NCBI GenBank assembly: GCA_023428785.1
Contig: JAEYWU010000067.1
Coordinates: forward strand, 4,024-68,023
Length of the DNA: 64,000 nucleotides
From: Pseudomonadota bacterium
GTDB lineage: Bacteria; Pseudomonadota; Alphaproteobacteria; Caulobacterales; Caulobacteraceae
Direction: 5' to 3'
The position numbers and the translations under genes were made by a program. The notes below the pieces were generated by a model. That model saw only the letters and a program-made list of their open reading frames with translations, had not been told where the DNA came from and did not search any database. Below, in pieces: positions 1-9,703 of the stretch (within the stretch, counting starts at the first letter, position 1; the number at the start of each line of letters is the position of its first letter).

Positions 1-333
1 CTGTGGCCGGGGCTGGTGCGCGACGATGTCCTGCGCGAGCTGACCTATACGGCGCGCGAGTTCTCGGGCGAGGAGGCCGTCGGCCTCGGATTCGTGACCC
101 GCACGGCGGACGATCCCTTGGCCGAGGCCCTTGCCTTGGCCCGTCAGATCGCGGACCGGAACCCCGAAGCCATCCGGGCCGCCAAGCGGCTGGCCAATCT
201 GTCGGGCGGCGGTCAGGCGGCTGAGGCCCTGCTGGCGGAAAGCCGGGAGCAGGGCGCGCTGATCGGCCGGCCGAACCAGATGGAGGCGGTCGCCGCCGGC
301 ATGCAGAAGCGGGCGCCGCGGTTCACCGACTGA
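1..333 (+). CDS. Enoyl-CoA hydratase/isomerase (crotonase) family protein, C-terminal part
   Basis: The reading frame is open from base 1, so the gene begins before the window and only the last 110 residues are visible. They show the crotonase C-terminal pattern: an FSGEEAVGLGFV segment, where the product of a hydratase shifts into the helical C-terminal domain, then an ALARQIADRNPEAIRAAKRL helix typical of the trimerisation region. The catalytic N-terminal core lies outside the window, so hydratase and isomerase cannot be separated. Third codon positions are strongly G/C, like the rest of the region. Confidence 0.85.
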   Translation: MWPGLVRDDVLRELTYTAREFSGEEAVGLGFVTRTADDPLAEALALARQIADRNPEAIRAAKRLANLSGGGQAAEALLAESREQGALIGRPNQMEAVAAGMQKRAPRFTD

Positions 334-433
334 AACAACCGCAGTTGAAATTTCAATGAAATGTCGCGCGGCGGCCTTTTCGCCGCCTGATTGAATCCCA
401 TCTTGGGCACGGAGCCGAAGACCGGAGCGCGAC

Positions 434-604
434 ATGACTGAATTCTCGCTGGACGACTTCCTCGCCGACCCCGCGACCCGTCAGCTGATGGCCCGTGACC
501 ACGTAGCCGAGGCCGACATCCGCGCCATCGCCGACAGCTACCGTGCCAGCCGCGACGATGGTGAGGCGCGGCGCCCGGAAGAGCCGAAGTCGTTCGAGGG
601 TTAA
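434..604 (+). CDS. Small hypothetical protein (56 aa)
   Basis: This short frame starts MTEFSLDDFLADPATRQLMA and ends EEPKSFEG. A GGAG ribosome site lies 6 to 10 bases before the ATG, and third positions are mostly G or C, so it looks translated. The product is acidic and soluble, with no membrane segment or signal peptide and no domain I recognise. Its stop lies 7 bases from the guaA stop on the other strand, so the two genes converge. Confidence 0.55.
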   Translation: MTEFSLDDFLADPATRQLMARDHVAEADIRAIADSYRASRDDGEARRPEEPKSFEG

Positions 605-611
605 GCCTCGC

Positions 612-2165
612 CTATTCCCACTCGATCGTGCCCGGGGGCTTGGACGTGACGTCGTAGACGACGCGGTTCACGCCGCGGACCTCGTTGATGATCCGGGTGG
701 CGGTGCGGCCCAGCATCTCCCAGGGGAACTGGTAGAAGTCGGCCGTCATGCCGTCGGTCGAGGTCACAGCGCGCAGGGCCAGGACCTTCTCATAGGTGCG
801 GGCGTCGCCCATGACGCCGACAGTGCGGACCGGCAGCAGAACGGCGAAGGCCTGCCAGATCTCATCGTAGAGGCCGGCCTTGCGGATTTCGTCCAGATAG
901 ATGGCGTCGGCGTCCTGAAGGGTGGCGACGGCGTCCGGTGTGATCTCGCCGGGTATGCGGATGGCCAGGCCCGGGCCAGGGAAGGGGTGGCGGCCGACGA
1001 AGGCGTCGGTCAGCCCCAGCTCGCGGCCCAGCGCCCGGACCTCGTCCTTGAACAGTTCGCGTAAGGGTTCGACCAGCTTTAGCTTCATATAGTCGGGCAG
1101 GCCGCCGACATTGTGGTGGCTCTTGATGACGTGGGCCTTGCCGCTGGAGGCCGAGACGCTCTCGATCACGTCCGGATAGAGGGTGCCCTGGGCCAGGAAC
1201 TCGGCGCCTTCGATCTTGGCGGACTCGCGGTCGAAGATCTCGATGAAGACCCGGCCGATTGTCTTGCGCTTGGTCTCGGGGTCGGACTGGCCAGCTAGCG
1301 CGCCGAGGAATTCCTTCGATGCATCAACGTGGATCAGCGGGATGTTGTAGTGCTCGCGGAAGAGCGTCGTGACCTGCTTGGCCTCGTCCTTCCTCAGCAG
1401 GCCGGTATCCACGAACACGCAGGTCAGCTGGTCTCCGATGGCCTCGTGGATCAGCACCGCCGCGACCGAGGAATCCACGCCGCCCGACAGGCCGCAGATG
1501 ACCTTGGCGTCGCCGACCTGGGCGCGGATCTGGGCGATCTTCTCGTCGCGATAGGCGGCCATGGTCCAGTCGCCTGACAGGCCCGCGATCCGGTGGGTGA
1601 AGTTCTTCAACATCGCCGCGCCGCGCGGCGTGTGCATGACCTCGGGGTGGAACTGGATGCCGTAGAGGCGCCGGCTCTCGTCACCAATCACCGCATAGGG
1701 CGAGCCCGGCGAGGTGGCGATGACCTCGAAGCCGTCCGGGATGGCGACGATCTTGTCGCCGTGGCTCATCCAGACCGTCTCTTCCTCGCCGACGCCGGCG
1801 AGACCATCGAGCAGGGGCGAGGCCATCTGGATGGTGATCTCGGCGCGGCCGAACTCGCGATGGTGGCCGCCCTCGACCTTGCCGCCGAGCTGCTCGCACA
1901 TGGTCATCTCGCCGTAGCAGATACCCAGCACCGGGACGCCAGCGTCGAACACCGCCTGCGGCGCGCGGGGGCTGCCTTCTTCATGCACGCTCTCGGGGCC
2001 GCCCGAGAGGATGATCGCCGCCGGGCTCATGGCCTCAAGCGCCGCCTCCGCCTTCGCATAGGGGTGGATCTCGCAATAGACGTTCGCCTCGCGCAGCCGG
2101 CGGGCGATCAACTGGGTCACCTGGCTGCCGAAATCGACGATGAGGACTTTCTGGTGGGCGGTCAC
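612..2165 (-). CDS. guaA: GMP synthase, glutamine-hydrolysing
   Basis: The enzyme converts XMP, ATP and glutamine to GMP, the last step of GMP synthesis. The 517-residue product starts with a class I amidotransferase domain (nucleophile Cys83 in GICYGE, later HPEV), followed by the ATP pyrophosphatase domain with the SGGVDSS loop and the GMP synthase dimerisation domain ending TIEWE. The frame stays open upstream, but family length and the conserved start [12 protein letters not shown] point to the GTG at 2165. That GTG overlaps the stop of the nucleosidase gene by 4 bases (GTGA), so translation is probably coupled. Confidence 0.96.
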   Translation of the reverse strand: MTAHQKVLIVDFGSQVTQLIARRLREANVYCEIHPYAKAEAALEAMSPAAIILSGGPESVHEEGSPRAPQAVFDAGVPVLGICYGEMTMCEQLGGKVEGGHHREFGRAEITIQMASPLLDGLAGVGEEETVWMSHGDKIVAIPDGFEVIATSPGSPYAVIGDESRRLYGIQFHPEVMHTPRGAAMLKNFTHRIAGLSGDWTMAAYRDEKIAQIRAQVGDAKVICGLSGGVDSSVAAVLIHEAIGDQLTCVFVDTGLLRKDEAKQVTTLFREHYNIPLIHVDASKEFLGALAGQSDPETKRKTIGRVFIEIFDRESAKIEGAEFLAQGTLYPDVIESVSASSGKAHVIKSHHNVGGLPDYMKLKLVEPLRELFKDEVRALGRELGLTDAFVGRHPFPGPGLAIRIPGEITPDAVATLQDADAIYLDEIRKAGLYDEIWQAFAVLLPVRTVGVMGDARTYEKVLALRAVTSTDGMTADFYQFPWEMLGRTATRIINEVRGVNRVVYDVTSKPPGTIEWE

Positions 2166-2845
2166 GGGCGGGCTTCCAAGGCTGGAGACGGGCGAGAGGT
2201 TTCGAGGGCGACGAGGCCGCGGTCGGTGATAACGGCGGAGAGCTTGTCGAGGGCGGCGGCCAGGGTCTGGTCGACGTGGACCAGCGTTGAGGTCCAGTCC
2301 TCCAGCGCCTTCAGCTCGGCACTGCCATCCGAGACGCCACGCAGGGCGACGAGCGGCACGCCGAAAGTCTGGGCAGCGCGAACGAGGGCCCAGGTCTCCA
2401 TATCGACCATGTCGGCGTCGATCGTCTGATAGGCCGCGCCGGAGATCACATTGGCGCCGGTCGACAATCGCGCAGTAGGCACATCCGGGATTGGGCAGGG
2501 CAGGGGCAGAACGGCCGGCAGGGCGAGCAGGGGCGTCACGCCCTTCTCGAAGCCCAACGGACTGCAGTCCATGTCGCGGTAGCTGACCGATGCCACCTGA
2601 TAGGTCGCGGCGTGTTCCAGCGTCGGCGAACCGCATGAGCCGAGCGAGACGATCAGGTCAGGCAGGCGCCCGGCCGCTTCCAGCCGGGCAAGGGCGGCGG
2701 TCAGGGCCACGGCGCCCTCGACCGGGCCGATCCCCGTCATCAGGGGCTGGATGCGCGCCTTGAGCTCCACGCCGTATTCGGCAGGCGCGGCCATGACCGC
2801 CAGCACCGACAGTCCGCCCCAACGCTCAAGTCGCGGGGGTGTCAT
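2162..2845 (-). CDS. 5'-methylthioadenosine/S-adenosylhomocysteine nucleosidase-like phosphorylase
   Basis: This 227-residue protein belongs to the PNP/UDP phosphorylase superfamily. It has the N-terminal substrate strand, a [15 protein letters not shown] glycine turn, [11 protein letters not shown], and the nucleoside-binding and catalytic stretch [15 protein letters not shown] with a later GVSDGSAEL in which Asp would be the acid. MTA/SAH nucleosidase is the closest match, but a general purine nucleosidase cannot be excluded. It overlaps the rsmB-like gene by ATGA and guaA by GTGA, so it sits inside an rsmB-nucleosidase-guaA operon; a purine-recycling role fits that setting. Confidence 0.82.
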   Translation of the reverse strand: MTPPRLERWGGLSVLAVMAAPAEYGVELKARIQPLMTGIGPVEGAVALTAALARLEAAGRLPDLIVSLGSCGSPTLEHAATYQVASVSYRDMDCSPLGFEKGVTPLLALPAVLPLPCPIPDVPTARLSTGANVISGAAYQTIDADMVDMETWALVRAAQTFGVPLVALRGVSDGSAELKALEDWTSTLVHVDQTLAAALDKLSAVITDRGLVALETSRPSPALEARP

Positions 2846-4074
2846 GCGGACTTCTCCAGCACCTGCACGAAAAACCCATCCGTTCCCGCCGACAGGGGCG
2901 TCATCCGTGATCCGGGGCCATCCGGGGTAAAACCGGCGGCGGTTTCCAGGAAAGCCGCGACCCGATCCTCGTTCTCCTCGGCGAAGAGCGAGCAGGTGAC
3001 ATAGACCAGCCGACCGCCCGGCTTCACAAAGGCGGAGGCCTGATCGAGCACGGCGTCCTGCTCGATCGTCCGGCGTTCGAGCTGTTCGGGCGTCAGGCGC
3101 CATTTGGTGTCGGGGTGCCGCCGCCAGGTGCCAGAACCGGTGCAGGGCGCGTCGACGAAGACGACGTCCATCTTGCCTTCGAGCCCCTTCAAGGCGTCGG
3201 CCTCGAGCGGCGAGCGGACCTGAAGGTTGCGGACGCCGGCGCGCTGGGCGCGGGGGATGATGTCGGCCATCCGCCGTGCGTCGGAATCATAGGCGTAGAG
3301 CTGGCCCTTGTTGGCCATTCGAGCGGCCAGCGCCAGAGTCTTGCCGCCGCCGCCTGCGCAGAAGTCGAGCACCTGCTTGCCGGTGATTTCGCCGGCCGTC
3401 TCGACGGTCAGCTGGCTGCCCAGATCCTGCACCTCGAACCAGCCCTTGTGAAAGGCCGGAATGGTCTCGACGGCGCCTGTTCGTACGGCGGGATCGGGCG
3501 GCGGAATGCGGGCCGCGTTCATGCCGAGAACCTCTTCCGCACCGATGGGCTGGAGCGCCTTCAGGGCGCGCTCACGGTCGGTCTTGAGGGTGTTGATCCT
3601 GAGGTAGACCGGCGCGCGGCGAGACAGAAACTCCATCTCCATGGCGCACAGATCGCCGAATACCCGCTCAAGATGAGGGTGAAGCCAGTCCGGGTAGTCC
3701 CCCTGGATGGCGGTCGGGGCGTCGTCCAGGCCGCGCGGCGAGGCGAGGGCGGTCCGCTCTGTTTCGGTCAGGGCGCCAGGACCATGCGGTTCCTCGCCCG
3801 CTGCCTCGGCCAGCCGGTCGACCGACCAGCGCCAGCCCCAGGCGAGCACGCCCAGGATGGCCGCGCGCGGCGTGTCCTCGCCCATCCGCCAGGCGGTGGA
3901 GCGGCGCTTTCTCAAGGCATCCAGCACGAGGCCCGAGACGAACGCCCGGTCCTTGGCGCCCGCGAAGCGCGAGCGGTCTGACCAGGCCTTCAGCGCGATC
4001 TTGGCGGGGACGCGACGGGTCTCAAGGTCCGTGAGAACCTCGATGGCTGCCGCAATCCTACCGCCGTCCCTCAT
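2842..4074 (-). CDS. RsmB/NOP-family RNA (cytosine-5) methyltransferase
   Basis: The 410-residue product has an N-terminal helical NusB-like region and a Rossmann methyltransferase domain. Motif I is VLDFCAGGGGKTLALA, motif IV is DAPCTGSGTWRRHPD and motif VI is VYVTCSLFAEENEDRV, which supplies the second catalytic cysteine of m5C enzymes. These mark a SAM-dependent methyltransferase acting on 16S rRNA (RsmB type) or a related RNA; the exact target cytosine cannot be read from sequence. It is the first gene of a three-gene overlapping set ending in guaA. Confidence 0.9.
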   Translation of the reverse strand: MRDGGRIAAAIEVLTDLETRRVPAKIALKAWSDRSRFAGAKDRAFVSGLVLDALRKRRSTAWRMGEDTPRAAILGVLAWGWRWSVDRLAEAAGEEPHGPGALTETERTALASPRGLDDAPTAIQGDYPDWLHPHLERVFGDLCAMEMEFLSRRAPVYLRINTLKTDRERALKALQPIGAEEVLGMNAARIPPPDPAVRTGAVETIPAFHKGWFEVQDLGSQLTVETAGEITGKQVLDFCAGGGGKTLALAARMANKGQLYAYDSDARRMADIIPRAQRAGVRNLQVRSPLEADALKGLEGKMDVVFVDAPCTGSGTWRRHPDTKWRLTPEQLERRTIEQDAVLDQASAFVKPGGRLVYVTCSLFAEENEDRVAAFLETAAGFTPDGPGSRMTPLSAGTDGFFVQVLEKSA

Positions 4075-4077
4075 GGC

Positions 4078-4497
4078 CTAGGCGAACAGCGAATAGACGA
4101 TGAGGCCAAGCCCCACGAGCGAGGCCAGGAAGGCCAGGCTGCGCAGGCCTGTGACGCCCCAGCGATAGAGCGGCAGGTAGATCACGCGGGCGAAGAAGTA
4201 GAGATGCGTGCCCCAGATCGAGAGCATGCCTTCCTTGCCGGCCAGATGAACGAGCGCCACTGCGCCGAGGAACAGGGGCAGGGTCTCATAGAGATTGGCC
4301 TGCGCCCGCAGGAGGCGCCCGGCGACCTTGCCCGGAGGCGGGGTCTCATCACGCGGTCCGGCATTCCACTGGGCGCCCAGCTCCTTGGTCCGCGCCGCCG
4401 CCGCCCAGAAGATGTTGATGACGGCCAGAATGATGACGAAGGCCGCCAGCACGAGGTCCGGATGGACGTCCGGGAACAGGTTCATATGTCCTTGCAT
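4078..4497 (-). CDS. MAPEG family membrane protein
   Basis: The 139-residue protein has about four hydrophobic helices and the MAPEG signature RLLRAQANLYETLPLFLGAV near residue 65, which matches the glutathione-binding region of eicosanoid and glutathione transferase-like membrane proteins. The substrate is unknown. A GGGAGG sequence precedes the ATG at 4497; a second ATG at 4485 with AAGGA is also possible. Its stop lies 3 bases from the start of the rsmB-like gene, so it may head that transcription unit. Confidence 0.82.
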   Translation of the reverse strand: MQGHMNLFPDVHPDLVLAAFVIILAVINIFWAAAARTKELGAQWNAGPRDETPPPGKVAGRLLRAQANLYETLPLFLGAVALVHLAGKEGMLSIWGTHLYFFARVIYLPLYRWGVTGLRSLAFLASLVGLGLIVYSLFA

Positions 4498-4516
4498 GCC
4501 GTGAGCCCTCCCCAGC

Positions 4517-5998
<1,482 letters not shown>

Positions 5999-6040
5999 CT
6001 ATAGACCGCCCTCCTGCGGGGCGGCAAGGCCAGTTTCCGT

Positions 6041-6055
6041 TTATCGCAGCGATAA
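6041..6055. promoter_or_regulatory. Perfect palindrome in the guaB/DUF2061 divergent region
   Basis: TTATCGC-A-GCGATAA is a perfect 7-1-7 inverted repeat between the divergent starts of guaB (5974) and the DUF2061 gene (6102). Its position and A/T-rich ends suit a repressor or activator operator. A possible guaB promoter (TTGCCG, 18 bases, TATAGC on the minus strand) lies just downstream of it. The binding protein is unknown. Confidence 0.4.
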
Positions 6056-6101
6056 GAACGATTGACTTGCCGCGTGGCGGGCGGGCCACCATCTTGTGCG
6101 A

Positions 6102-6635
6102 ATGGTTCGCAAGATTGCCATGGCCGTTCGCCGCCTCTGGCTGAAGATCGCCTCCTACGGGGTGATGCACCTTGTCGTGGCCATCCTGACGGCTTGGGCC
6201 ATCACGCGTGACTGGCGGATCGCCCTGGCGGTCGGGCTGGTCGAGCCGGTCGTCCAGACAGCCGCCTTCGCCGTCCATGACCGGGTCTGGCACCGGATCG
6301 AGCGCCGCCGCGTCCTGACGGGCCTCGAGGAAACCGCCGAGGCGGTCGTGGGGCGGGTCGGCTTGCACGATCACCACGCCCACAGCCACCGCCTGCCGAC
6401 CGCGATCCGTACCCTGGCGGCCAAGTCAGTCAGCTATGGCGTCATGCACTTCAGCGTGGCTGTGCTGGTCGCTTTCGTCCTGACGCGTGACTGGGCGCTG
6501 GCTCTTGCGGTCGGCACGATCGAGCCGCTGGTCCAGACCGTCTTCTTCACCGCTCACGACCAGATCTGGAAGCGGATCGAGGCGCGTCGCCGTTCAAGCG
6601 AGGACCGGGGCGAGGCGATCCACGGGCTTTCGTAG
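6102..6635 (+). CDS. Membrane protein with two tandem DUF2061 repeats
   Basis: The 177-residue protein is an internal duplication. The first copy reads KIASYGVMHLVVAILTAWAI, then TRDW, ALAVG, EPVVQT and HDRVWHRI; the second has SYGVMHFSVAVLVAFVLTRDW, ALAVG, EPLVQT and HDQIWKRI. Each copy has two membrane helices, giving four in total, and the linker is His-rich (HDHHAHSHR). DUF2061 proteins have no settled function. I chose the ATG at 6102; a GTG two codons earlier is possible but lacks a better ribosome site. Confidence 0.8.
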   Translation: MVRKIAMAVRRLWLKIASYGVMHLVVAILTAWAITRDWRIALAVGLVEPVVQTAAFAVHDRVWHRIERRRVLTGLEETAEAVVGRVGLHDHHAHSHRLPTAIRTLAAKSVSYGVMHFSVAVLVAFVLTRDWALALAVGTIEPLVQTVFFTAHDQIWKRIEARRRSSEDRGEAIHGLS

Positions 6636-6656
6636 AGCTCAGGCCGGAATCGGCCC

Positions 6657-7025
6657 ATGTCGGGAGCCATGACCATCACCCTGTACGGCATCCCCAACTG
6701 CGACACCGTCAAGAAGGCCCGGGTGTGGCTGGATGAGCGGGGCGTTCGCTACACCTTCCACGACTACACGAAGGCCGGAATCGACGAGGCCAGCCTGAAC
6801 CGCTGGGTCGAGGAGTTGGGCTGGCAAACGGTGCTGAACCGGGCCGGGACTACCTTCAAGAAGCTGGATGACGCCGACAAGGGCGATCTGGACGCCAAAA
6901 AGGCCGTCCGGCTGATGTTGGCCCAGCCATCGATGATCAAGCGGCCGATCCTTGATCTGGGCGACCGGCGCATCGCCGGCTTCAAGCCGGACAGCTACGA
7001 AGCGGCGCTCGGCGGATTTTTCTGA
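6657..7025 (+). CDS. Spx/ArsC (YffB) family thioredoxin-fold protein
   Basis: The 122-residue protein has the ArsC/Spx fold signature: TLYGIPNCDTVKKARVWLDE with a single N-terminal active-site cysteine, HDYTKAGI, and a C-terminal IKRPILDLGDRRIAGFKPD. This fits the YffB/ArsC-like branch, thought to be glutathione-dependent reductases, rather than a proven arsenate reductase. No arsenic genes are nearby. The start used is ATG 6657; a second ATG four codons on (MTITLYG) is also reasonable. Confidence 0.85.
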   Translation: MSGAMTITLYGIPNCDTVKKARVWLDERGVRYTFHDYTKAGIDEASLNRWVEELGWQTVLNRAGTTFKKLDDADKGDLDAKKAVRLMLAQPSMIKRPILDLGDRRIAGFKPDSYEAALGGFF

Positions 7026-7107
7026 TCCGGCTGCATCCGGTCGGGGGATCGGCGGCGATACAGTCTCGAACGGGCGCCGGTGGGGCGGCCCGACTGGAGA
7101 CGAAGAC

Positions 7108-7302
7108 ATGACGGACGTCATCCGCGATTTCTGGTGGCTGGTCTTCCCCTTGGGATGGGGTGTGTGGTCGATGTGGGACGCCTGGCTGCAGAGCCGCGCC
7201 CGCGCCGATGGAATGAAGCTGATCGCCGCCTATACGGCCGCCGGGCGCGAACCGCCTGCCGAACTGCTCAAGTCGCTGAACGTCAAGTCGAGGGAGGCCT
7301 GA
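7108..7302 (+). CDS. Small membrane protein (64 aa), paralogue of the next gene
   Basis: MTDVIRDFWWLVFPLGWGVW forms one N-terminal membrane helix, followed by a cytoplasmic R-x-R-x-D stretch and GREPPAELLKSL. It aligns without gaps, residue for residue over about 60 positions, with the product of the gene at 7304 (FWWLVFPLGW against YWWLLFPAGW; AAGREPPAELL against EKGQTPPEDLV). It lacks the extra two membrane helices of that neighbour. A GGAGA site precedes the ATG, and one base separates its stop from the next start. The charged stretch resembles DUF6249-type proteins. Confidence 0.7.
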   Translation: MTDVIRDFWWLVFPLGWGVWSMWDAWLQSRARADGMKLIAAYTAAGREPPAELLKSLNVKSREA

Positions 7303-7303
7303 C

Positions 7304-7735
7304 ATGGAAGACCTTTTCCGTAGCTACTGGTGGCTGCTCTTTCCAGCCGGCTGGTTCATCGCCGAGGCCTGGCAGAGCTGGCTGAGGTACCGGGCCCGCA
7401 AGGACGCGCTGCGCCTGCTGCAGTCCTATGCCGAAAAGGGCCAGACGCCGCCCGAAGACCTGGTGCGTACCATCGCCGGCCAGGATGTCGTCACCGGAGC
7501 CCTGGGTGTCGGCAGCGCCGACGGCGCCCCGTCCCAGCCGTCCACGACCAACTGGGGCTGGTATCAGGTGGCCCTGTTCGGAGCCTTGGCGGGCGGCTTT
7601 GTCTTCCTGTCGAGGGGCGGCTTCCTAGGCGACAGCGACTTCTCGCGGGTTCTGCTGGTGGCGGCGGTGGTGCTGGGGGCGCTGGCCCTGGCCTCGCTGG
7701 TCTACGCCCTGACGTGGAAGGGGCCCCGGGCCTGA
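7304..7735 (+). CDS. Three-helix membrane protein, DUF6249-like
   Basis: The 143-residue product has an N-terminal helix (RSYWWLLFPAGWFIA), the R-x-R-x-D...GQTPPEDLV segment, a polar linker, and two C-terminal helices (VALFGALAGGFVFL and VLLVAAVVLGALALASLVYAL). It is a longer tandem paralogue of the gene at 7108 and shares its layout with the gene at 8723. It is directly followed, 18 bases on, by an ECF sigma factor, so a role in that signalling module is likely. That role is an inference from position. Confidence 0.7.
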   Translation: MEDLFRSYWWLLFPAGWFIAEAWQSWLRYRARKDALRLLQSYAEKGQTPPEDLVRTIAGQDVVTGALGVGSADGAPSQPSTTNWGWYQVALFGALAGGFVFLSRGGFLGDSDFSRVLLVAAVVLGALALASLVYALTWKGPRA

Positions 7736-7753
7736 TTCTGCCTGGGACTTCGG

Positions 7754-8290
7754 ATGGGGGCGCAGGACAATCCGGTCGATCAGGCTCTGGTCCAGGCGGC
7801 CAGGACCGGTTCGCCGCGCGCCTTCGCCGATCTGGTGGCGCGGCATCAGGCCGGCGTACGCGCCTTTCTGGTCCGCCTCTGCCACGACCCGGCCGAAGCG
7901 GAGGATCTGGCCCAGGAAACCTTCCTGACCGCCTGGTCCAAGCTGGGTACGGTCCGGCCGGACGCCAATGTCCGCTCCTGGCTGTGCGGCCTGGCCTGGC
8001 GCAAGGTCCTGACCGCCCGGCGTGGCCGCGCCCGCTCCGCCGCCCGCGACCGGCAATGGCTGGACACCCGGCCTGCCTTCGATACCCCGGCCGCCCGCGA
8101 CCAGATGGCGGTCCGCGCCGCGCTCGAGACCCTGGCCCCCGATCAGCAGGCGGTGGTCGCCCTGTGCCTGGCCGCCGACTGGTCCCACGCCGAGGCCGCC
8201 GAGGCCCTGGGCCTGCCGCTGGGCACGGTCAAGTCGCATGCGGCGCGCGGACGCGCTAAACTGCTGGAAGCGATGGGAGGGACCCCATGA
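7754..8290 (+). CDS. ECF-family RNA polymerase sigma factor
   Basis: The 178-residue protein has sigma region 2 (ARTGSPRAFADLVARHQAGV, then DPAEAEDLAQETFLTAWSKL) and region 4 (LAPDQQAVVALCLAADWSHA, LGLPLGTVKSHAARGRAKLL), the two-domain plan of extracytoplasmic-function sigma factors. Region 3 and region 1.1 are absent, as usual. It overlaps the following membrane protein by 4 bases (ATGA), the usual arrangement of a sigma factor with its anti-sigma factor. The target regulon is unknown. Confidence 0.92.
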   Translation: MGAQDNPVDQALVQAARTGSPRAFADLVARHQAGVRAFLVRLCHDPAEAEDLAQETFLTAWSKLGTVRPDANVRSWLCGLAWRKVLTARRGRARSAARDRQWLDTRPAFDTPAARDQMAVRAALETLAPDQQAVVALCLAADWSHAEAAEALGLPLGTVKSHAARGRAKLLEAMGGTP

Positions 8291-8613
8291 CCCCTGATGA
8301 CCGCCTGAAGGCCGCCCTGTCGCTGGACGCCGCCGAGCCGCCGCCGGTCGATCCCTTGTTCGTCGTGCGGATCGCCGAGCGGATCGAACAGCGCCGTTTC
8401 CGGCTGCATCTGATGCTGCTGGCGCTCTGGGCCATCGCGGGCGGGGCCGTATTCTGGGCGCTGCGGCCGCTTCTGGGCGAGGCGATCGCGCCGGTGACGC
8501 CGCTGCTGCCCGCCGCTACGGCGGTGGTGGTGGTGGCCTGGATCGCCATTCGGACCGATCCGCACAGGCTCTTGCGCCGCGCGCGGGCCGTGCGCCTGAT
8601 GCGTCGGTTCTAG
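8287..8613 (+). CDS. Small two-helix membrane protein, possible anti-sigma factor
   Basis: This 108-residue protein begins with about 37 soluble residues (MTPDDRLKAALSLDAAEPPP, then DPLFVVRIAERIEQRRFR), followed by two membrane helices (LMLLALWAIAGGAVFWAL and TPLLPAATAVVVVAWIAI) and a basic tail. It is translationally coupled to the ECF sigma factor (ATGA). There is no zinc-binding HxxxCxxC motif and no periplasmic domain, so it is not a classical ZAS anti-sigma factor. The anti-sigma role rests on position and topology. Confidence 0.6.
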   Translation: MTPDDRLKAALSLDAAEPPPVDPLFVVRIAERIEQRRFRLHLMLLALWAIAGGAVFWALRPLLGEAIAPVTPLLPAATAVVVVAWIAIRTDPHRLLRRARAVRLMRRF

Positions 8614-8722
8614 CCTTACAAAGATTTCATGCGCATCCGCGCATCCCGTTGAGCCTCCGCCGGCCTCTTGTCTTCAGAAGGCGGGCGATGGGCACCGTCG
8701 AGATGGAATAGGGGAATAGATT

Positions 8723-9106
8723 ATGGGTGTCGAAGTCATCGTCCCGCTGGCGTTTTTCACGATGGTCGCGGCCATTGTTCTGGTGCCGGGCTGGCTCAAG
8801 AGCCGGGACCGTCAGGACATGCAGCAAACCGTCCGGCACGCGCTGGACAAGGGTCAGGCCCTGCCGGCCGAACTGGTCGAAGCCCTTGCCCGCGCAGCTC
8901 GCGGCCGCATCGCCACCGCGCACACCGATCTGCGCACCGGCGTGATCTGGCTGGCCATCGCCGCCGGCATCGCCACCTTCGGCTGGGCTGTCGGTTTCGA
9001 GGAGCACGAGGCTGTCGGCCCGATGCTCGGCATCGCCGCCATCCCCGGTTTCATCGGCCTGGCCTTCGTCCTGCTCAGCTTCTTCAACAAGACGAAGGCT
9101 GACTGA
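8723..9106 (+). CDS. DUF6249-like three-helix membrane protein
   Basis: The 127 residues comprise an N-terminal helix (VIVPLAFFTMVAAIVLVPGW), a cytoplasmic segment KSRDRQDMQQTVRHALDKGQ followed by LPAELVEALA, and two C-terminal helices (GVIWLAIAAGIATFGWAV and IAAIPGFIGLAFVLLSFF). The middle segment matches the R-x-R-x-D...G-x-x-x-P-x-E-L-V pattern of the genes at 7108 and 7304. It lies 30 bases before a second ECF sigma factor, repeating the order seen upstream. Its function is not known. Confidence 0.72.
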   Translation: MGVEVIVPLAFFTMVAAIVLVPGWLKSRDRQDMQQTVRHALDKGQALPAELVEALARAARGRIATAHTDLRTGVIWLAIAAGIATFGWAVGFEEHEAVGPMLGIAAIPGFIGLAFVLLSFFNKTKAD

Positions 9107-9136
9107 TCGCAACGGGACCGAGACGGGGAGACGGCG

Positions 9137-9703
9137 ATGTCCGCCCAACCATCTGGCCTCACCAGGCTCCATGACGTCGAACTGGCCGCCTTCGCGGCGG
9201 CCGGTGGACGCCGGGAGTTCGGCGAACTGGTCCGGCGTCACTCGGCCTCCGTGCGCAGTCTGCTGCGCCGGATGGGCGCCGAGGCCGCCATGGCCGACGA
9301 CGTGGCCCAGGACGCCTTCATCCAGGCCTTCGAGCGCTGCTCGGAGTTCCGGGGGGAAGGATCGTTCTCGGCCTGGGTCCGGCGAATCGCCGCCAGGCTC
9401 TACATCAAGCGCCGCCAGAAGGAGGCGCGCTGGACTGACCTATCGGACGCCGAAGAGCCTGTGGCGTTCATGCCCGACCGGGGGCGGGCGATCGATCTGG
9501 ACGAGGCGCTCAAGGCGCTGAGCGAGGTCGAACGCGTGTGTGTCTCGCTCTGTCACGGAGCGGGGCTGACCCAATCGGAAATCGCGGCAGCCTTGAATTT
9601 GCCGCTCGGCACGGTGAAGTCTCATGTCAAACGTGGTCTGGATAAACTTCGGTCGCGGCTGGACGCCGGGCCGGAACCGCAAGGGAGGCGAGCACATGTC
9701 TGA
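9137..9703 (+). CDS. ECF-family RNA polymerase sigma factor (second)
   Basis: The 188-residue protein carries region 2 (FGELVRRHSASVRSLLRRMG, then ADDVAQDAFIQAFERCSEFR and FSAWVRRIAARLYIKRRQK) and region 4 (LSEVERVCVSLCHGAGLTQS, LNLPLGTVKSHVKRGLDKL). It is a different ECF lineage from the one at 7754. A GGGGAGACGG site precedes the ATG. The next gene starts inside its last codons (8-base overlap), which suggests a sigma and anti-sigma pair. Confidence 0.92.
   Translation: MSAQPSGLTRLHDVELAAFAAAGGRREFGELVRRHSASVRSLLRRMGAEAAMADDVAQDAFIQAFERCSEFRGEGSFSAWVRRIAARLYIKRRQKEARWTDLSDAEEPVAFMPDRGRAIDLDEALKALSEVERVCVSLCHGAGLTQSEIAAALNLPLGTVKSHVKRGLDKLRSRLDAGPEPQGRRAHV

Noticed and set aside
2166..2636. 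157-codon upstream extension of guaA
   Set aside because: It overlaps the nucleosidase gene, and GMP synthase family length and N-terminus fit the GTG at 2165.
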